Positions 47,264 through 57,139 of a stretch of 64,000 bases of DNA are shown here, piece after piece. The position numbers and the translations under genes are program-made. This DNA comes from Deltaproteobacteria bacterium (GTDB lineage Bacteria > Myxococcota_A > UBA796 > SXON01): positions 1-64,000 of the forward strand of contig BJHF01000013.1 of NCBI GenBank assembly GCA_014191855.1, written 5' to 3'. Under the pieces are notes generated by a model. It saw nothing but the letters and a program-made list of their open reading frames with translations. It was not told where the DNA came from and did not search any database. Within the stretch, counting starts at the first letter, position 1. Each line of letters begins with the position of its first letter.

Positions 47264-47652
47264 GGGGCCCCGAGGTGGCCAGCCTGCACCTGGTAGCGAC
47301 ACTTACCGGCGGCTTCGCCTGCGAATCGACACACGCCAGTCGCCGCGTCGGCGCTGATCTGCCCGCGGTTGGCTTTGGCCCAAGCCACAACGGACGCCGA
47401 ACGGATGAGCGGATCACGAATCGCTTCCGCGACCTCGGCCGCTTCGGCCGTCTCCGCTCCGGTCATCGCAACCAGGCGCCGGCTGTAACAGTTGTCCCGA
47501 TCGTGCGTCACAACGATGGCTTGACAGGGCACCGCTGAGGTGTACCGTGCGGCCCCCACCGCAATGAGCGCAAGCGCAGTCACCAGCGCTGGCACCAACA
47601 ACAGGGTGCGCTGAAAGGTGCGGGGGAAGCGCGAGCGGAACGGCACATGCAC
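47260..47652 (-). CDS. Membrane-anchored small protein, function unknown
   Basis: A 130-aa protein with a basic N-terminus, one transmembrane segment (LLLVPALVTALALIAVGAA) and an outside domain with four cysteines (VPCQA, DNCYS, GVCRF, GKCRY) that could form two disulfides. It is coupled to the Cys-rich lipoprotein gene downstream, so the two probably act together. No family recognised. Confidence 0.6.
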   Translation of the reverse strand: MHVPFRSRFPRTFQRTLLLVPALVTALALIAVGAARYTSAVPCQAIVVTHDRDNCYSRRLVAMTGAETAEAAEVAEAIRDPLIRSASVVAWAKANRGQISADAATGVCRFAGEAAGKCRYQVQAGHLGAP

Positions 47653-47710
47653 CCGTAATGTGCAGCGAAACCATCGCCCCTCGGCGCACCCGGGAACTGC
47701 ACCATGGGCG

Positions 47711-47739
47711 GGTACACTTCCCTGTCAGCGCCACGTCAA
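47711..47739 (-). promoter_or_regulatory. Probable promoter of the Cys-rich protein pair
   Basis: On the minus strand TTGACG (47734-47739) and TGTACC (47711-47716) are 17 nt apart, about 59 nt upstream of the ATG at 47652. TTGACG with the same spacing occurs at the groES promoter. Confidence 0.4.
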
Positions 47740-47783
47740 GAGTGCGGCGCTCCTGTCACGCGCGCAGACGGCCCCCTGCCGCT

Positions 47784-48929
47784 TCAGTAGATGGGCATCC
47801 CCGGCTCGATCTCGCGAGCCCAAGCGGTGATCCCGCCCTCGAGGTTCACCACGTCGAAGCCCGCTTCCGCCAGCACCTTCGCCGCCTGGGCGGAGCGTCC
47901 GCCGAGCTTGCAGTGCACCAGGATCTCCCGATCCTTGGGCAACTCTGCGAGGTACGAGCCCACCTCCGTGTGCGGGATGAGCCGGTCGGCCCAATCGAAC
48001 CGCACGATCGCCGCCTCCCCGGCCCCCCGAACGTCCAGCACATAGGGCGCCCAGCCCGCAGCGCGCCGCTCGGCCACCTCGTGAACCGTCATGCGGCGGA
48101 ACGCTCCCGAAGCCCCCGGATGCTCCTCCTTCGACCCCGCCTTCTTGGGCACACCGCAGAATTGGTCATAGTCGATGAGGCGCTCGATCTTCGGCGCGTT
48201 CGGATCCCGGCGCAGCTTCAGCTCCCGGAACGTCATCGCCAGCGCATCGTACAGCAACAGCCGCCCCGAGAGGCTGGAGCCCAGGCCGAGCAAAAGCTTG
48301 ATCGTCTCCGTCGCCTGGATGGTCCCGATCAACCCCGGCAGTACGCCGAGCACGCCGCCCTCCGCGCAGGAGGGAACGAGGCCCGGGGGGGGCGGCTCCG
48401 GGTAGAGATCGCGGTAATTCGGCCCGTCTCCGTAGTTGAACACCGACGCCTGGCCTTCGAACTTGAAAATGGAGCCATAGACGTTCGGCTTCCCGAGGAG
48501 CACGCACACGTCGTTCACGAGGTAGCGCGTTTGGAAGTTGTCGGTGCCATCCACCACCACGTCGTAGGGTGCCGCGATCCGCATGGCGTTCTCGGCGGTG
48601 AACGCCTCCTCGAACAGGTCTACCTGCACGTTCGGGTTCAAGTCGTGGATCCGGTCACGCGCCGAGATGACCTTGCGTTTTCCCACCGTACTGGTCCCGT
48701 GAATGATCTGCCGCTGGAGGTTGGAAGCGTCCACGACGTCGAAGTCCACGATGCCGATCCGGCCTACCCCCGCAGCGGCCAGATACAGCAACAACGGCGA
48801 GCCGAGGCCGCCCGTGCCCACGCAGAGCACGGCGCTGTTCTTCAGCTTCGTTTGACCCTCCATGCCGATCTCGCCGAGGATCAGGTGCCGCGAATAGCGG
48901 GCGATCTCGTCGTTGCTGAGGGGGGTCAC
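47784..48929 (-). CDS. moeZ: MoeZ-like adenylyltransferase/sulfurtransferase (E1-like plus rhodanese)
   Basis: A 381-aa two-domain enzyme. The N-terminal ThiF/MoeB domain has the ATP loop GTGGLGSPLL (about 38-47), the conserved Arg-Gln motif (ASNLQRQIIH) and VVVDGTDNFQTRY. The C-terminal rhodanese domain has the active Cys in ILVHCKLGGRSAQ (about 338). The zinc CxxC pairs of many MoeB proteins are absent. MoeZ adenylates the Gly-Gly end of a ubiquitin-like carrier and converts it to a thiocarboxylate. The GTG at 48929 overlaps the mec-cysO stop (GTGA). Confidence 0.92.
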   Translation of the reverse strand: MTPLSNDEIARYSRHLILGEIGMEGQTKLKNSAVLCVGTGGLGSPLLLYLAAAGVGRIGIVDFDVVDASNLQRQIIHGTSTVGKRKVISARDRIHDLNPNVQVDLFEEAFTAENAMRIAAPYDVVVDGTDNFQTRYLVNDVCVLLGKPNVYGSIFKFEGQASVFNYGDGPNYRDLYPEPPPPGLVPSCAEGGVLGVLPGLIGTIQATETIKLLLGLGSSLSGRLLLYDALAMTFRELKLRRDPNAPKIERLIDYDQFCGVPKKAGSKEEHPGASGAFRRMTVHEVAERRAAGWAPYVLDVRGAGEAAIVRFDWADRLIPHTEVGSYLAELPKDREILVHCKLGGRSAQAAKVLAEAGFDVVNLEGGITAWAREIEPGMPIY

Positions 48930-49627
48930 GCCGCGCCGCCGGCGATGGACGGAACGATGATCAGCGTGTCGCCGTCTACAAGCGGGGTGGCGTCCCGACC
49001 CAGGAACCGGATGTCCTCGTCGTTCTTGTAGACGTTCACAAAGCTGCGGAGCTGGCCATCCTCGCCGCGCAGGTGCCGCGCGAGCCCGGGGAAGCTCGTC
49101 GTGAGCGCGAGGAGCGCGGCCCCTGCCGTTTCGCCGGCTACCGAGACGGCGGCCTGGCCATCGGTGAACGAGCGCAAGGCGGAGGGGATCTGGATGTTTA
49201 CCGACATGGGGGGCTCCACTTGGATGGGTTCTTCGTCCATTTGACTGCGGTCCTCCCGCAGGCGCCAGGACTGGGTGGTGGCAACGTGGCCGTTGCTGAC
49301 AGAAACGATGATGTAGCTGAGGTTGGGGAGCGCGTGATCCCGATCGAAGTCGGACCAGCGCGAGGGGTGATCGGGGTGGGAGTGGTAGGTGCCCAGCACG
49401 TCGAAGCCCTCGGCGATCAGCGCTTCCTCCGCTCGCAACACCACCAGCCCGTTGACCGAGTAGCGGTTTCGCGGGCTATCGGCGCGCTCGTTCACGAGGG
49501 GCACGATGCGGGTGACGCGATGCTCCGCTCGGCTACCGGCGAGCAGGCCGACGACCTCGAAGGGATAGCCCTCCGTTGCGTGCGCGTGCAAGCGCTCCAA
49601 CACGCCAGGATCGAGGATCAGGGCCAA
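48926..49627 (-). CDS. Fusion of JAMM metalloprotease (Mec) and CysO-like sulfur carrier
   Basis: A 233-aa protein. Residues 1-135 form a JAMM/MPN+ protease with Glu24 (PFEVVG) and HSHP (82-85) followed by S92xxD95, the full zinc motif. Residues 141-233 match the ubiquitin-like carrier CysO of mycobacteria (SVNIQIP start, FVNVYKNDEDIRF, DGDTLIIVPSIAGG). The C-terminus is Gly-Gly-Ala-Ala, so the Gly-Gly is blocked by two alanines. The start is a TTG with GGAGG 7 nt upstream, overlapping cysM by 10 nt. JAMM proteins also release cysteine from the carrier. Confidence 0.9.
   Translation of the reverse strand: MALILDPGVLERLHAHATEGYPFEVVGLLAGSRAEHRVTRIVPLVNERADSPRNRYSVNGLVVLRAEEALIAEGFDVLGTYHSHPDHPSRWSDFDRDHALPNLSYIIVSVSNGHVATTQSWRLREDRSQMDEEPIQVEPPMSVNIQIPSALRSFTDGQAAVSVAGETAGAALLALTTSFPGLARHLRGEDGQLRSFVNVYKNDEDIRFLGRDATPLVDGDTLIIVPSIAGGAA
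49205..49217 (-). promoter_or_regulatory. Internal ribosome-binding site and ATG at the Mec/CysO domain boundary
   Basis: On the minus strand GGAG-CCCCCC-ATG places a Shine-Dalgarno 6 nt before codon 141. Initiation there would give a free 93-aa CysO-like protein, the length of the separate mycobacterial CysO. The six-C spacer could also slip. Confidence 0.5.
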
Positions 49628-50508
49628 AGGTGCGCCTCCGAGAGATAGCGCTCCCCGCTGTCGGGGAACAGGGTGACCACGACGCCAGAGCTAAGTCGAC
49701 TCGCGACGTTCAGCGCGCCCCACAGGGCCGCTCCGCTGCTCGGGCCCACGAGGATTCCCTCCTCCAACGCCAACCGGCGCATGAGAGCGTACGCGGCCTC
49801 CGTGGGCGCCTCCAGGTTCTCGTCCACGAGCGTTGCGTCGTAGATCCGGGGCACCAGCGCGCTGGGCAGGTGCTTGAGCCCCTCAAGGCCATGAAACGGC
49901 CCAGAGGGCTGCACGGAGATGCAGCGGATAGCAGGGTTTATCGCCTTCAATCCGCGGCTGGTGCCGACGAAGGTGCCGGTAGTGCCCAATCCAGCAACCC
50001 AGTGCGTCACCCGGCCGGCCGTGTCGCGCAGGATCTCCGGCGCGGTCGTGGCGAGGTGTGCCCGCCAGTTCTCGTCGTTGCTGTACTGATCGAGGTAATG
50101 GTAGGTTTCCGGCTCCGCTTCGACCATTGCCCGCGCCGCCCGGATCGCGCCGTCGGAGCCCTCCAACGGGTCGGTTTCAACGAGAGCTACCCCGTAGGCC
50201 CGCAGGATCTTCTTTCGCTCCAGATTCGCGTTCTTCGGCAAGCACAACGTGAGCCGGTGCCCGCGCGCCGCGCAGATCATCCCGTAGGCGATCCCGGTGT
50301 TGCCAGAAGACGAGTCGAGGAGCCGCTTGTTCGTGACGCCGCGCGCCTCCGCGTCGCGGAGAATTGCCCATGCGGCCCGGTCCTTCACCGAGCCGCCCGG
50401 ATTGAAGGACTCCAGCTTCGCCCAGACCTCTACGCCGGCAGGGACCGCGCCGCGGGAGATGCGTTCGAGCCGCACAAGCGGCGTGTTGCCGATGCGCTCC
50501 ACCAACAT
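49618..50508 (-). CDS. cysM: Cysteine synthase of the CysM type
   Basis: A 296-aa PLP enzyme. The family start IGNTPLVRLERI, the PLP lysine in SFNPGGSVKDRAAW (Lys 42), the substrate loop SSSGNTGIAYG and the phosphate loop GLGTTGTFVG are intact. Next to the CysO and MoeZ genes it should accept a protein thiocarboxylate rather than free sulfide, using O-phosphoserine or O-acetylserine as in mycobacteria. The ATG at 50508 lacks a good Shine-Dalgarno. It heads the three-gene operon. Confidence 0.92.
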   Translation of the reverse strand: MLVERIGNTPLVRLERISRGAVPAGVEVWAKLESFNPGGSVKDRAAWAILRDAEARGVTNKRLLDSSSGNTGIAYGMICAARGHRLTLCLPKNANLERKKILRAYGVALVETDPLEGSDGAIRAARAMVEAEPETYHYLDQYSNDENWRAHLATTAPEILRDTAGRVTHWVAGLGTTGTFVGTSRGLKAINPAIRCISVQPSGPFHGLEGLKHLPSALVPRIYDATLVDENLEAPTEAAYALMRRLALEEGILVGPSSGAALWGALNVASRLSSGVVVTLFPDSGERYLSEAHLWP

Positions 50509-50532
50509 GGTCCGTTCTCGCTCATGGCCCGG

Positions 50533-50538
50533 AGCGTA
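50533..50538 (-). promoter_or_regulatory. -10 element (TACGCT) of the cysM operon
   Basis: On the minus strand TACGCT is followed after 7 nt by an ATG at 50525, which opens a 31-codon frame overlapping the cysM start out of frame. The cysM ATG itself is 24 nt downstream of the hexamer. The 180-bp divergent gap also holds the dyad TCACGT-TC-ACGTAA near 50610-50625. Confidence 0.4.
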
Positions 50539-50679
50539 GGGCCGCCGACGCCGCCCGGCAACGGCGAAGGTGCCCCAAGCAGCGGGAGCGTGGGGAGGAC
50601 CACAAATCTCACGTTCACGTAAGGGTTCGGGTTGACGCCCCCGCGACGCGCGGCTCCGGCGGCGCGCCCTGCGGAAGAT

Positions 50680-50685
50680 TAGGCT
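50680..50685 (+). promoter_or_regulatory. -10 element (TAGGCT) for a leaderless peptidase mRNA
   Basis: TAGGCT ends 5 nt before the ATG at 50691 with no Shine-Dalgarno. Confidence 0.4.
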
Positions 50686-50690
50686 GCCCG

Positions 50691-52216
<1,526 letters not shown>

Positions 52217-52220
<4 letters not shown>

Positions 52221-52915
52221 CGCTCGATCCGGGCACGGCGATCGCGCTTTCGGTGAGCGTAGGCGCGGCGTCCACGGCCTTGGCGCTGCTCCCCGCGACG
52301 GCGATTGCCTGGGTGCTTGCCCGCCGAGAATTCCGCGGGAAAGCCGTGCTCTCCGCGCTCGTGATGGCGCCTCTGGTCCTGCCCCCCGTCGTAACCGGCC
52401 TGCTGCTCCTCCGGTTGTTTGGCCGCGCAACTCCGCTCGGCGGCGCGCTGGCGGCCCTCGGCCTCCCGGTCACCTTCTCCACGTTCGGCGCGGTCCTCGC
52501 GGCCGGAGTGGTCGGCTTCCCGCTCTTCGTCATCACGCTGCGAACGGCCTTCGAAGCGGTGGATCGCCGCTTCGAAGAGGTGTCGATGACCTTGGGGGTG
52601 CCGCCGCGACAAACCTTCTTCCGGGTCACGCTCCCCCTCGCGCTCCCCGGCCTCTTCGCCGGGATCGTGCTGGCCTTTGCACGCGGCCTCGGCGAATTCG
52701 GCGCGACGACGATGCTGGCGGGCAACATCGAAGGCGAAACACGCACGATCGCCCTGGCCGTCTATGCGCTCCTCGACGCCCCGGATGGCGAGGCCCAAGC
52801 GCGCGTCCTGGTCGGCGCCAGCCTCGCCCTCTCCCTCGCCGCGCTCGCCGCGTTCGAAGCGCTCAATCGCTGGCAGCGCCGCCGCCTCGAGCTGGATGGC
52901 CATGCTCGATCTTGA
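52217..52915 (+). CDS. ModB-like ABC transporter permease
   Basis: A 232-aa membrane protein with five hydrophobic segments and the ABC-permease EAA loop (MTLGVPPRQTFFRVTLPLALPG), as well as EFGATTMLAGN, typical of molybdate/tungstate and sulfate permeases. Start GTG overlaps the peptidase stop (GTGA). The ATPase follows with a 14-nt overlap. No ModA substrate-binding protein is in the window. Confidence 0.88.
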
Positions 52916-53513
52916 CCTCCACTTGCCGCTCGGCGCGAACACGCTGGCCGTTCGGCTCGCTTCCCCCGGCCCCGTCCTGGGGCTGCTGGGAGCATCGGGC
53001 GTCGGCAAAAGCACCTTGCTCCGGGTGATCGCGGGGTTGGATCGCCGCGCGGTCGGCACCGTTTCGGCGCTCGGCGAAGGCTGGCAGGGCCCCGGCGTGT
53101 TCCGCCCGCCGTGGGAACGAGGCATCGGCTGGGCGCCACAAGATGCGGCGTTGTTCCCTCACCTCAGCGTCCTGGACAACCTGTCGTTTGTTTCCGCTCG
53201 GGACGTCCACGAGATTGCGGCGCTCCTCCGCATCGAGCGGCTGCTCGGCCGCATGCCGAGGCTGTTGTCCGGTGGCGAGCGCCAGCGGGTGGCCGTCGGT
53301 CGGGCGCTCGCGTGCGCGCCGCGATTGCTGCTCCTCGACGAGCCCTTCGCCGCCCTTGACCACGCGTTGCGTGCGCAGGTCCGAGCCGACCTGGCCGCAT
53401 GGTGCGGCAAGCGCGCGCTCCCGGCGGTGATCGTCAGCCACGACGAAGCGGATCTGGACGCCTTCAACGCCCAGGTCTGGGTGGTGGAGGCCGACGGCGT
53501 GCGCCAACGGTGA
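52902..53513 (+). CDS. ModC-like ABC transporter ATPase, short form
   Basis: A 203-aa ATPase. Walker A GASGVGKST, signature LSGGERQRVAVGRAL, Walker B RLLLLDEPF and switch His VSHDE are all present. It ends right after the ATPase core and lacks the C-terminal MOP/TOBE domain that senses molybdate in ModC. It could start 6 nt earlier at another ATG. It pairs with the ModB-like permease to import an oxyanion. Confidence 0.85.
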   Translation: MLDLDLHLPLGANTLAVRLASPGPVLGLLGASGVGKSTLLRVIAGLDRRAVGTVSALGEGWQGPGVFRPPWERGIGWAPQDAALFPHLSVLDNLSFVSARDVHEIAALLRIERLLGRMPRLLSGGERQRVAVGRALACAPRLLLLDEPFAALDHALRAQVRADLAAWCGKRALPAVIVSHDEADLDAFNAQVWVVEADGVRQR

Positions 53514-53524
53514 AGCGAACGGCG

Positions 53525-53544
53525 GTGGGGCGCGCATGCCCCAC
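53525..53544 (+). terminator. G+C hairpin after the ModB/ModC-like genes
   Basis: GTGGGGC-GCGCAT-GCCCCAC forms a 7-bp stem 11 nt after the ATPase stop. No T-run follows, so it may only stabilise the RNA end or help rho-dependent stopping. Confidence 0.35.
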
Positions 53545-53661
53545 TGGGGCACGCGTGACCGTGTGCCGGGTGGCCCCCCGATACCCCACTCGCGCTCAGC
53601 ACAGGCCTCAAAGGCGATCTTTACGCGTGATCCTCGCTGGCACGCATCGTGCGAAGGGCGG

Positions 53662-55251
53662 ATGATGCTCCTCGCTCTCCTCGCTTGCGCCCCCGAGACC
53701 ACCGGCCCCGCAAATGCGTTCGTCGCCGCCGAGGCCCAGACCGGCGTGCCCATGGAGATCCTGCTCGCGATCGCCAAGGTTGAAACGGGCGTTCAAGCCG
53801 TGGAGGGGGCTGAGGAATTCCCCGGCCAGGACGTAAGCTATGGGGTGATGGGCCTGCGGGCCAGCCGCCTCGAAACCGCGTCCAAGCTCAGCGGCTACGA
53901 CGTCGAGACCATCAAGCGAAGCTCCGACGCCAACGTGATGGCGGCCGCCACCCTGCTCGCGGCCTGGGCGGACGCCGCAGCGATCGACACCAACAACCTG
54001 AGCGCGTGGGCGCCGATGGTCGCCGATTATTCGGGGATCGACGAGCAGGAGGGCCGCCGGGAGTACGTGTGGTACGAGGTGTACGGCGCGCTGGCGAAGG
54101 GGGTGGACGTGGAGGGCTACCGGAGCGATGCGCGCAGCGACACGCCCGACTATCCGCCGCCGGCCCGAACCTCCTCCCGAACGGGCGACGGCTCGACGGT
54201 GTGGACACCCTCGCCCAACTACAACAGTCGGAGCGGCGCGGGCGTCGACTACGTGATCATCCACGCGTGCGAAGGGAGCTACTCCGGTTGTTGGAGCTGG
54301 CTCGCCAACTCAAGCTCGGGGGTGAGCTCCCACTACGTCGTGAACACGGATGGCAGCGAAGTGCGGCAGCTCGTCGACGAGGACAGCCGCGCGTGGCACA
54401 TCTCCGCGTCGTATGACTGCAAATACAACAGTAGCAAGGAGTGTGGCATCAACGGCACGAGCATGAACACCATCTCGGTGGGCATCGAGCACGCCGGCTA
54501 CACCTCGCAGACCTCCTGGGATGCCGGGTTGATCGCGCGTTCAGCGGAGATCGCCTGCGGCGTTACCCAAAGGCACGGCGTGCCGATTGACAGTTATCAC
54601 CTCGTTGGCCACGGGCAGCTCCAGCCGTGGAACCGCAGCGACCCGGGAACGGGCTGGCCGTGGACGAGCTACCTCGATCAGGTGCGGACGGCGTGTGGTT
54701 CGTCGGGGAGCTCAGGGTCGAGTGGTTCGTCGGGCAGCTCTGGCAGCTCCGGGTCGAGCGGATCGTCCGGGTCGTCGGGATCCTCGGGATCCTCTGGATC
54801 AAGCGGTACTTCGGTCACAGCCTCCAGCTTCGTGATCGACAGCAACAACTCGGCCAACGACACGTCTGCGTACTACATCGACGTTTCAGACGAGTGGTGG
54901 TCCTCGACCAGCGCAAGCGGCTACTACAACACCGGCTACTGGGTGGCGCCCACGGAGTCCGTATCCGATCCCGCCAGCTTCTATTTCAATACTGACACAA
55001 GCCGCTGCTACAACGTCGAGGCCTGGTGGACCTCCGGGTCCGACCGTCCGCCGTCGGTCACGTTTGTGGGCTGGGACCAGAACGACGCCGAGGTCGGGCG
55101 CGCCACGGTGAACCAGCAGACCGGCGGGAAGCAGTGGAACAAGCTCGGGTCCTGGACGTTCCCGGCGGGCTGGAACCGCGTGATGTTGTCGCGGTGGACC
55201 ACGAGCGGGTACTACACAATCGCGGATGCGGTGCGGTTGACGCCGTGCTGA
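53662..55251 (+). CDS. Modular peptidoglycan amidase lipoprotein
   Basis: A 529-aa lipoprotein (signal MMLLALLAC). Residues ~15-150 look like a transglycosylase/goose-lysozyme-type helical domain (AAEAQTGVPMEILLAIAKVETG). Residues ~180-340 are an amidase_2/PGRP zinc domain with His in YVIIHACEG, His in VGHGQLQPW and Asp in SDPGTGWPW. A (SSG)12 linker leads to a C-terminal golvesin-like carbohydrate-binding domain. It should cleave cell-wall peptidoglycan. A sigma-54-like site with one mismatch lies 9 nt before the ATG. Confidence 0.85.
   Translation: MMLLALLACAPETTGPANAFVAAEAQTGVPMEILLAIAKVETGVQAVEGAEEFPGQDVSYGVMGLRASRLETASKLSGYDVETIKRSSDANVMAAATLLAAWADAAAIDTNNLSAWAPMVADYSGIDEQEGRREYVWYEVYGALAKGVDVEGYRSDARSDTPDYPPPARTSSRTGDGSTVWTPSPNYNSRSGAGVDYVIIHACEGSYSGCWSWLANSSSGVSSHYVVNTDGSEVRQLVDEDSRAWHISASYDCKYNSSKECGINGTSMNTISVGIEHAGYTSQTSWDAGLIARSAEIACGVTQRHGVPIDSYHLVGHGQLQPWNRSDPGTGWPWTSYLDQVRTACGSSGSSGSSGSSGSSGSSGSSGSSGSSGSSGSSGSSGTSVTASSFVIDSNNSANDTSAYYIDVSDEWWSSTSASGYYNTGYWVAPTESVSDPASFYFNTDTSRCYNVEAWWTSGSDRPPSVTFVGWDQNDAEVGRATVNQQTGGKQWNKLGSWTFPAGWNRVMLSRWTTSGYYTIADAVRLTPC
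54700..54807 (+). repeat. 9-bp minisatellite encoding (Ser-Ser-Gly)12
   Basis: Twelve in-frame Ser-Ser-Gly codon triplets form the flexible linker of the amidase. Synonymous codons vary from unit to unit, which suggests selection on the protein rather than recent expansion. Confidence 0.9.
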
Positions 55252-55346
55252 TCGCGGCAGGGTAGGAGGTTCTGGGCGATGCCGTGGCTCGCCGCACTTC
55301 GCGGCCCGGTTTCGGGGCCAAGGGGCGCTGCCTGGCATCGCGCGCG

Positions 55347-56005
<659 letters not shown>

Positions 56006-56042
56006 CAGGTGTGGCATCCGGGAGGCCACGTTAGGGCCTTTC

Positions 56043-57098
56043 GTGCGGACCGCTTCGTCACTCGCCACCTTCTTTTTCGTCGCGTGCCCCGCCCCTGCGC
56101 CCGCCCCAAACGAGCCGCCCGCCGCCACCTACCCCGAGCCCACCGGCACCCTCGTGTATGCCGTCGGTGACGGCCCAAAAGGCACGGCCACCCGCGCGCT
56201 CCCCCTCCCCGCCGGACAGCCAAGTCGCTTGGTTCTCCCCCACGGGTTCGCCTTTCCGGGCCCCGCCGACCCGATGGGCACACACGCCGTGATCGTCGCA
56301 CTCGATGTCGACCCCGCAAGCCAGGCGTCGACCGAGCGCTTGCTGCTCGCGCCGCTCGACGCGACCTCCGTCGCCGAGCCCCTCGCCCTCGCCGGCGGAG
56401 CCGCCCTGGTCCGTAGCCCCGTCTGGAGCCCCGATGGCGCGTTCCTCGTGTTCGAGTCGAGCGCCAACAGCTTCCGCGACCTGTACCGCGTCGCCCGCAG
56501 CGGGGGCGAGGTCACCCGCCTGACCGACGCCCCCCACGGCAGCTTTGAGCCCGCGATCTCCCCAGATGGTCTCACGCTCGCGTTCGGCTCCAGTCGCGAC
56601 GGGAACGCGGAGGTCTACACCCAGCCGCTCGCCGGGGGCCTCGCCCGCCGCCTCACCGACAACGTCGCCGACGACCGCGCCCCCGACTGGCGTCCCGACG
56701 GCGCTCGACTGGCCTGGCTGGCCACCCGCGATGGCCACGCCCGCGTGTGGACCATGGCGCCCGACGGCACCGACGCCGCCCCGCTCCGCGAAGGCACCAC
56801 CGAGGACCTCCACTTCGCCTGGTCCCCCGACGGGCGCTTCCTCGCGGTCGCCACCCAGACGGCGCCTGACGACGTGGATCTTGTCGTGTACGACGCCGTT
56901 CGGGGTCTGCAGATCGGCGCCTTCACCGGCCCCGACATCACCGAACAACCGGCCTGGTCCCCCGACTCCCGCTGGTTGGCGTTCTTCGCCACCCATGACG
57001 GCAACGCCGATCTCTACATCGCCCACCCCGACGGCACCGAAGTGCGGCGCCTCACCTCCGACCCCAAGCCGGAGTGGCTGCCGCGGTGGGTACCGTAG
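56043..57098 (+). CDS. TolB-like (PD40) beta-propeller lipoprotein
   Basis: A 351-aa lipoprotein (signal ends TFFFVAC). At least five PD40 units of the form SPDGxxLxFxS...NxxVY are visible: WSPDGAFLVFES, ISPDGLTLAFGS, WRPDGARLAWLA, WSPDGRFLAVAT and WSPDSRWLAFFA. This is the beta-propeller of TolB and related periplasmic proteins. It has no TolB N-terminal domain, so a Tol role is not claimed. The GTG at 56043 has AGGG 7 nt upstream. Confidence 0.8.
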   Translation: MRTASSLATFFFVACPAPAPAPNEPPAATYPEPTGTLVYAVGDGPKGTATRALPLPAGQPSRLVLPHGFAFPGPADPMGTHAVIVALDVDPASQASTERLLLAPLDATSVAEPLALAGGAALVRSPVWSPDGAFLVFESSANSFRDLYRVARSGGEVTRLTDAPHGSFEPAISPDGLTLAFGSSRDGNAEVYTQPLAGGLARRLTDNVADDRAPDWRPDGARLAWLATRDGHARVWTMAPDGTDAAPLREGTTEDLHFAWSPDGRFLAVATQTAPDDVDLVVYDAVRGLQIGAFTGPDITEQPAWSPDSRWLAFFATHDGNADLYIAHPDGTEVRRLTSDPKPEWLPRWVP

Positions 57099-57126
57099 GC
57101 GCTGGCCCCGCACCGCCCCCCTGTGG

Positions 57127-57132
57127 TACCCT
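57127..57132 (+). promoter_or_regulatory. -10 element (TACCCT) for a leaderless lipoprotein mRNA
   Basis: TACCCT ends 7 nt before the ATG at 57140 with no Shine-Dalgarno. The same hexamer precedes 23422. Confidence 0.45.
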
Positions 57133-57139
57133 CCCGCGC

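Noticed and set aside
53638..53653. TGGCACGCATCGTGCG as a third sigma-54 promoter
   Set aside because: One mismatch in the -12 element and start site would fall on the first ATG; kept only as a possibility within a finding.
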